Source of the DNA: Siphonodentalium dalli
Taxonomy: Eukaryota > Mollusca > Scaphopoda > Gadilida > Siphonodentaliidae
Direction of reading: 5' to 3'
Length of the DNA: 64,000 bases
Assembly (NCBI GenBank): GCA_032622095.1
Contig: CP136069.1
Span: 159,143,043-159,207,042, forward strand
Part shown: positions 57,435 through 64,000 of the stretch, in pieces
Position numbering within the stretch: the stretch's first letter is position 1
How the letters are laid out: each line of letters begins with the position of its first letter
Notes under the pieces: generated by a model
The model's database searches: none
What the model was told of the DNA's origin: nothing
Seen by the model: the letters and a program-made list of their open reading frames with translations, nothing else
Made by a program: the position numbers and the translations under genes

Positions 57435-57731
57435 TCAGTTTTCAAAAACCCCCTTCTGAGAAAGCAACAACCGGATCATGTTGCATAGGGTATTTATAAT
57501 CTTTACATCATCATTTCTCATAATATTTTGAAATTTTTCACTGTCACTCATTTTCGAAAATTCATAGTCATAATCTTCAATATCTCGATATAGTATTTGT
57601 CTTAGATCGGAGTATTCACTACACGCAATAACAAAATGCATTTCAGTTTCAACACCTGTGGATCGCACATTGTGAATAATACTATGGGATAACGATTGTG
57701 CGGCCATTTTAAAGATATACTGAACTAACAA
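57435..57731 (-). pseudogene. LINE C-terminal tail remnant in U6
   Basis: Same 98-codon frame as in U2 and U7, including the MHFVIACSEYSDLR motif. Confidence 0.65.
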
Positions 57732-58648
57732 GTCATATCAATATCTACTTATTACATAAATAAGTTAATAATTAGTATCATTATGTCCAATGTTTTAGAA
57801 AAAGAAAAAATGGGAATCAACCATTCCACTCATAAAAAGGATATTGCTAAATTAATTAGTGAGACAGAATGAACCAATATGAGATATATGAAATTCAGAT
57901 AAACATCCTTAAGTTTTTGAACAGTTTTTAAAGATCATTTATTTTATAAAATAACGATGGTAGGGGGGGGGGGGGCGGGGCGCAATCGGCACAGTATAGT
58001 TTTTTGTTTGTTTTTTTTTTACACCAGTGCTTTGTTTTACTAACGCAAATGTATTTTTGAATGAGCTTTGCGTTCACCAATATATAATAGTATATTATAC
58101 TGATAATTTCATAATTTGAAGTTATTACGGTGAAGTTTCCAACCGCTGCCAAAATATGAAAAGGTGAGTGTCGAGTTGACTGGGTAGACCCCGACCCCGC
58201 CAGCCCGAGGACTGACGCAGCCGAGAAGTTCAGATGCTTCAGGCTCATATGAAGTGAGTGTGGTGGTGCTCAGGCACCGATGTACTCAGGTTTTCCACCC
58301 AGCTGCGGCTCACCCGATAAACGTTCCCATTCTTTGGTAATATATATTAAAGCAAAGGTGTTGTGCAATACCCGATATATAGTTAAAACACGATCACCGG
58401 ACAAAGAGGGAATACTCTAAGTTTCACAGTGATACAGAATGAAACATTTACCAGAGACGTGACCACAAATCGATGGTGGAGTTGTTTAAGTGGATTTACT
58501 GCGATCCCAACTCCCAAACAGGCCATATATAGCCGGTCTTCCAAAACTGAGTTCCACTCAGCTGTCAACATGTACCCATCACTAAACTTCTTATCCAAAG
58601 TGTATTCTCCTGGAAAATGTCATCCAGTAATTACATTCAGTACCATAA

Positions 58649-59106
58649 GGAATCAGGGAGCTAAATGTGTTCTAGAGTCGGGGAGCGAGTACACCGTGGA
58701 ACCCTAAAGGTGAAGGTAACTGAAGAATGACCTTCACCTGATACATGCGACACGTTGTTAAAGGATGACATCGCGTTTATTTGATTTGTACATAATATCT
58801 AAATAATTTAAACTGGTGAATGAATGGGGGAATGGATTTTTGTGAGCGGGAAATTTATTTAACTAGCTGCTGTAGTTCTGGATTTTTCCAGATCAAATTT
58901 GGCTGTGGGATAGCCCCGTCGTACACTTGGGGATTTATTTTTAAAAGTAAACACATGACCTATGATTTTTCTTGCATTTTCGTGATCAACTGGTGTCAAT
59001 CTAGCTGGGTAAACATCACTGGTATGGCCTGCAGGCTTCAATTCAGTGAATTTGGCGGAAACGTTAACACTGTCGCCTATGGGAAACCATTTAGTTCAGT
59101 GATTCC
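58649..59106. mobile_element. TIR element in U7, 458 bp
   Basis: Same element with one base missing in the left part. Confidence 0.87.
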
Positions 59107-62100
59107 ATAAGCAGTGGAGACTACACTCGCATCACGGTGAAATCTAAAATAGTCACTGGCTCGTATTTTCTGCAAACAATTCGGGTGAAGTTTAATAAGG
59201 CTGAAATGGTCACTGTCACCCCTTTCTTTCAGTTGGGTACACAGCTTTTTTATGCCACTTGTTTCTAATTATAGAAATTTGATGTCCGTTAGCGTGGTAA
59301 CTTTGACAAACGCCAACGAACCTCACCTCATTCGAAATCAAGGATATGTGTTATTAGCTACCACAAAAAAAATTAAACTAGACAATGTAGATCTCAGTTA
59401 TTCACAAAATTCATCTCTGACTGGAACCAATCGATAAAAAAAATCACCATGGTTGTATAGCGCCAAGTAACTGACGACTTTTGAAGTAAATAATTTTTTA
59501 AATCGCGCTTTTTTCCTCGAAGAAATATACAGGTATATTGACTATTGACTAAATAATGGATGTACAGAAATGAAAAAAATAATGCAAACATCTAAACATT
59601 GTTTTTTGGGAGCGTTTCTCCATAGGAAGTTACTTACTACAGTATGTTCTGATTTACATGGGTTTTACCCATGTATGTTCTTTTTCGATCACCGGCATTT
59701 GATGAGAGTAAAGTGGCGTACACCATGTCTTTACTTGCCTTTTAAATTTGTTTAAAAACATGGCTGCCAGCAGCCATCTTGTATTTCAAATTGAATCCAT
59801 CGGCACACCCTGCAGTCCGCATATATGTAAGGAATGATAGGCATGATTAGGATTAAATTAAAGCTGTCAAATTTGAACGATTTTCGATTAAATACATGGC
59901 CACCGGCAGCCATCTTGTATTTTACTTTTTGCATGACTAAATCCTAGATTTGGCACACCCTACAGACCAAATCCCTCATCTGGTCGTCACCAAACTTCAT
60001 AAGGATCTCCATGGTGATCTGTCGATGGGAGCCAATGATGTTTTCAGAAATTTGTTAAAAAACATGCCCACCAACGGCCATTTTTGATTTTTACTCTTTG
60101 CATGACTAAATCCTTCGGCACAACTTGTAGGCGTCATCCGATCATCTGACACAAAACTTCATAAGGATCTTCAGGGTGACCTCTAAATGGGAGCCAAAGA
60201 TATTTTCCGAATTTAGTTTTTAAAAAAAACATGGTGGCAGTGGTCATCTTGGATTTTACTCTTTTCATGACTAAAATGATTTGGCACACCCTACATGCCA
60301 CATCCCTCATCTTTCACACAAACTGCATATGGTTCGTTGGTTTGACCTCTAGATGGAAGCTGTCCAATTCCTCCGAAATTTGTTACAAAACATGGGCGAC
60401 TGGAGCCATCTTGGATTTCACATTTGAATCCATTGGCACACCCTGCAGTCCACATTTAGGTAGCAGTACACGATTTCACGGGTTGTAGGGGGTCTGAAAA
60501 ATTGAAAAATAAGTATCTGGGGGGCATAACAGCCAGTATAGCCTGTGTTAAATGTGTATTTACTGGTTTGAAGGTTTAATTATTTTACAAAACTGGGAAA
60601 GTTCTCAAAAAAGTGAAAAATTTGGATACGCAACAGGGTTTTCGTATTCAGTGGAGGCCAACTCTGTGTTATTGGTTACAGGAAAATAGCCCGATTTCTC
60701 TCCCCTGAATTCTGTCATCTGGGCTCGCAAGACATTTTTTTCAAATTGATACGATAACTTTTTTTCTATTTCAAATATTTCTCAGCTCTAACATAGCTCT
60801 ATCAGGTGGAAGAAGCTTATTTACTTATATTCGCTCTATCGTGGTCTGTTTTGGGGTTGAAAATGGTCAATTTGAGTCCAAAAATGGGTAAAATTGAGCG
60901 TTTTGTGTGTGCAAACCAAGGGGCATAACTCAATAACAAATTGTACGAAGAAGCTAAAGTACAGACAAGTGATTACACCTAAAATTTCTGTCGAAATTAA
61001 AACATGCTTGATGGGACCTATGCCAAAGATAATGGTTCAGCATTGATTTGAAGTACAGTACCCCCTCCCAGGTTGGCAAAATTGCTGGAAATCGTGTACT
61101 GCTACCTTAGTGGAGAAATGTTTGAAATGAAATTAATTTCATTTACACAATACAATCCATTTACTGAAACTTTTGACTTTCTTTATCATTCTATTGACTG
61201 CTCAGCATAAACTTATTAACGCCTTCCCACGTTGAGCTACAGTGTCATTGACACTTTCATTTACATGGGTGTAAATGGCTTTTACCAGAGTTTATCATTG
61301 TTAACCTGACTTTACCATGATTTACTTGAATTTATAAGTGTATTTACATGGCTTTTACCAGAGTGAGTTTACCATGCCTTTACTTGGAATCTACAAGGGT
61401 ATGTTTTTATTGTAAACCTGACTTTACCACATTTTACCAGAGTATAGAGCCTGGTAAATCTGGCTTTTACCAGAGTTTTGGTCCGTTATCGCGATAACTT
61501 GAACAACAAACGTCAACCAATTTCATCCATATTTGGTATATATGGAGTTGTTACAACAATAGCTCGAACAAGTTCGAAAACCAGATTCGTCCGATCCGTT
61601 TACCTCAGTATATACGGCCCTTAGTTTCTTAGCTCTCTAGTTTTATAACCTTTAGCGCGAAAACTTGAAAAAAAGTTAATGTCAACCACACATGCACGGG
61701 GGGATCGATCGAAGGCCGCTCCCAGCAATCGGGAGCTGCTCCGAGCCGCCAACGAGGCACTTCGAGTTTTTGAGTAATTTATGCAGACAGGAATTTAGAA
61801 CTCCGCACTAAACCAAAGATTCCGCACAAACGGAGAGGTATGTATTATCTGTTTTAGGATTGCCCACCCATGACTAAAACACCGGCACTGTTGACAAAAC
61901 ATCAATTATTTTGCACTGAAAAATACACTATACTTGCTATTTACGATTAAATGTACCTGAAGTCAAATATTACCCCAAGCCGCCCCAGAAATTGTAGCCC
62001 AAAATTCCCCAGAATAAACGGGATTGGTGGTGTAGCGATGATTTGCCAACGAGGCTGAACGGTGATAGTCAACGGGGCCCCTCCGAGTGACTAACACAGG

Positions 62101-62441
62101 AGTACGATTATCAAAATGGAGTTATACGTTTTGGTATATAAAATGGCACTGCTTTAGCCCGAGTTTTTCTGACTCGCAAATGCTATGCTTCTTGCCGACT
62201 CAAAACAGGCATGCATGGACCCTGCAATAATGAATGTTTACTGATCTACAGTCTTTTCCAAAGATTCCAATATAATAGAATAGAATATGTATTGCAATAC
62301 ACCAATTATATAGGTAGTTGAAAGTTACATAATGATTAAACATGTAAAAACACAAAATGAAATATACATTGCGTTTAATAAATGTTATATGCGAAGCATC
62401 ATCATTCGAAAACCGTGTCAGGTTTTTCTCTGCAAAGTTAC

Positions 62442-62738
62442 TCAGTTTTCAAAAACCCCCTTCTGAGAAAGCAACAACCGGATCATGTTGCATAGGGTAT
62501 TTATAATCTTTACATCATCATTTCTCATAATATTTTGAAATTTTTCACTGTCACTCATTTTCGAAAATTCATAGTCATAATCTTCAATATCTCGATATAG
62601 TATTTGTCTTAGATCGGAGTATTCACTACACGCAATAACAAAATGCATTTCAGTTTCAACACCTGTGGATCGCACATTGTGAATAATACTATGGGATAAC
62701 GATTGTGCGGCCATTTTAAAGATATACTGAACTAACAA
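62442..62738 (-). pseudogene. LINE C-terminal tail remnant in U7
   Basis: Same 98-codon frame as in U2 and U6. Confidence 0.65.
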
Positions 62739-63356
62739 GTCATATCAATATCTACTTATTACATAAATAAGTTAATAATTAGTATCATTATGTCCAATGT
62801 TTTAGAAAAAGAAAAAATGGGAATCAACCATTCCACTCATAAAAAGGATATTGCTAAATTAATTAGTGAGACAGAATGAACCAATATGAGATATATGAAA
62901 TTCAGATAAACATCCTTAAGTTTTTGAACAGTTTTTAAAGATCATTTATTTTATAAAATAACGATGGTAGGGGGGGGGGGCGGGGCGCAATCGGCACAGT
63001 ATAGTTTTTTGTTTGTTTTTTTTTTACACCAGTGCTTTGTTTTACTAACGCAAATGTATTTTTGAATGAGCTTTGCGTTCACCAATATATAATAGTATAT
63101 TATACTGATAATTTCATAATTTGAAGTTATTACGGTGAAGTTTCCAACCGCTGCCAAAATATGAAAAGGTGAGTGTCGAGTTGACTGGGTAGACCCCGAC
63201 CCCGCCAGCCCGAGGACTGACGCAGCCGAGAAGTTCAGATGCTTCAGGCTCATATGAAGTGAGTGTGGTGGTGCTCAGGCACCGATGTACTCAGGTTTTC
63301 CACCCAGCTGCGGCTCACCCGATAAACGTTCCCATTCTTTGGTAATATATATTAAA

Positions 63357-64000
63357 GCAAAGGTGTTGTGCAATACCCGATATATAGTTAAAACACGATC
63401 ACCGGACAAAGAGGGAATACTCTAAGTTTCACAGTGATACAGAATGAAACATTTACCAGAGACGTGACCACAAATCGATGGTGGAGTTGTTTAAGTGGAT
63501 TTACTGCGATCCCAACTCCCAAACAGGCCATATATAGCCGGTCTTCCAAAACTGAGTTCCACTCAGCTGTCAACATGTACCCATCACTAAACTTCTTATC
63601 CAAAGTGTATTCTCCTGGAAAATGTCATCCAGTAATTACATTCAGTACCATAAGGAATCAGGGAGCTAAATGTGTTCTAGAGTCGGGGAGCGAGTACACC
63701 GTGGAACCCCTAAAGGTGAAGGTAACTGAAGAATGACCTTCACCTGATACATGCGACACGTTGTTAAAGGATGACATCGCGTTTATTTGATTTGTACATA
63801 ATATCTAAATAATTTAAACTGGTGAATGAATGGGGGAATGGATTTTTGTGAGCGGGAAATTTATTTAACTAGCTGCTGTAGTTCTGGATTTTTCCAGATC
63901 AAATTTGGCTGTGGGATAGCCCCGTCGTACACTTGGGGATTTATTTTTAAAAGTAAACACATGACCTATGATTTTTCTTGCATTTTCGTGATCAACTGGT
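63357..64000 (+). repeat. array unit U8, cut by the window end
   Basis: Starts with GCAAAGGTGTTGTGCAATAC and follows the unit without difference that I can see; the array therefore continues beyond the window. Confidence 0.95.
63654..64000. mobile_element. 459-bp TIR element in U8, cut by the window end
   Basis: Left end GGAATCAGGGAGC at the usual site; right end outside the window. Confidence 0.85.

Larger units (their letters stand above)
53346..58351 (+). repeat. array unit U6, long form, 5006 bp
   Basis: Contains the 1571-bp segment (56779-58349) missing from U3-U5. Sequence just left of that segment (GAGTAATTTATGCA) agrees with the short units, not with U2 (GAGTCATTTTTGCA), linking U6/U7 to the short form. 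Shares GACATTCGCTC with U4. Confidence 0.95.
58352..63356 (+). repeat. array unit U7, long form, 5005 bp
   Basis: Very close to U6, sharing CCTTTAGCGCG (CCATTAGCGCG in U3-U5). A single-base loss at about 58703 (GAACCCTAAAG) breaks the 100-codon frame seen in its sisters, and two extra A bases occur at about 59440. Confidence 0.95.

Noticed and set aside
1-64000. tRNA, rRNA or other structured RNA genes
   Set aside because: I looked for characteristic conserved stretches on both strands and found none I could support; a covariance-model scan would be needed to exclude them.

Overview
The window is animal nuclear DNA, not bacterial or viral. It is AT-rich, has introns with GT..AG borders, is packed with short terminal-inverted-repeat (TIR) elements and non-LTR retrotransposon remains, and has no long uninterrupted reading frames. 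Repeats built on GTCCGTCC runs, and one starting AGCTCACCTGAGAC, resemble repeats common in marine molluscs. A mollusc or other lophotrochozoan is my best guess, by inference only.

Left part (1-9.7 kb). I can support one host gene: the 3' end of an unidentified plus-strand gene. Its coding exons are at 6651-6767, 7684-7763 and 9007-9121, with matching phases and good splice borders, and a weaker candidate exon lies at 1-69. Its introns are full of transposons: a candidate element from 931 to 5596 with a perfect 43-bp TIR, an adjacent 330-bp foldback element sharing 159 bp with it, and a possible outer element at 372-6520. Just before exon 7684-7763, a 31-33 bp array repeats the 3' splice site and exon start five times.

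Middle part (9.4-29.8 kb). This is accessory, gene-poor DNA dominated by small foldback elements of at least three target-site classes. One is hAT-like, with perfect 8-bp target duplications at four loci (about 11 copies). The second has TTAA targets (piggyBac-like). The third has TA targets with ends starting CAGTAATG. Two arms of about 860 bp (17354-18217 and 20045-20908) form a nearly exact inverted duplication whose breakpoints lie in such elements. Several degenerate tandem duplications follow.

Right part (about 29.8-64 kb, with an outlying piece near 22.6-23.0 kb). A macrosatellite-like array continues past the window end. Its unit is about 5.0 kb, with a 3,435-bp form created by a 1,571-bp deletion. 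The order is a degenerate, LINE-interrupted unit, then units of 3510, 4541, 3434, 3435, 3435, 5006 and 5005 bp, then a partial unit. A 459-bp TIR element sits at one site in every unit from the third onward and is absent, with an intact empty site, from the second. This records the order in which the array grew. The first unit carries a 5'-truncated Jockey/CR1-like LINE with a 10-bp target duplication, which itself carries a TTAA-flanked foldback element. The array encodes only transposon remnants that I can recognise, including a LINE C-terminal tail on the minus strand.

I did not find a new enzyme or defence system. The notable content is structural: the array with its internal record of insertions and deletions, the element-bounded inverted duplication, and the duplicated splice acceptor.
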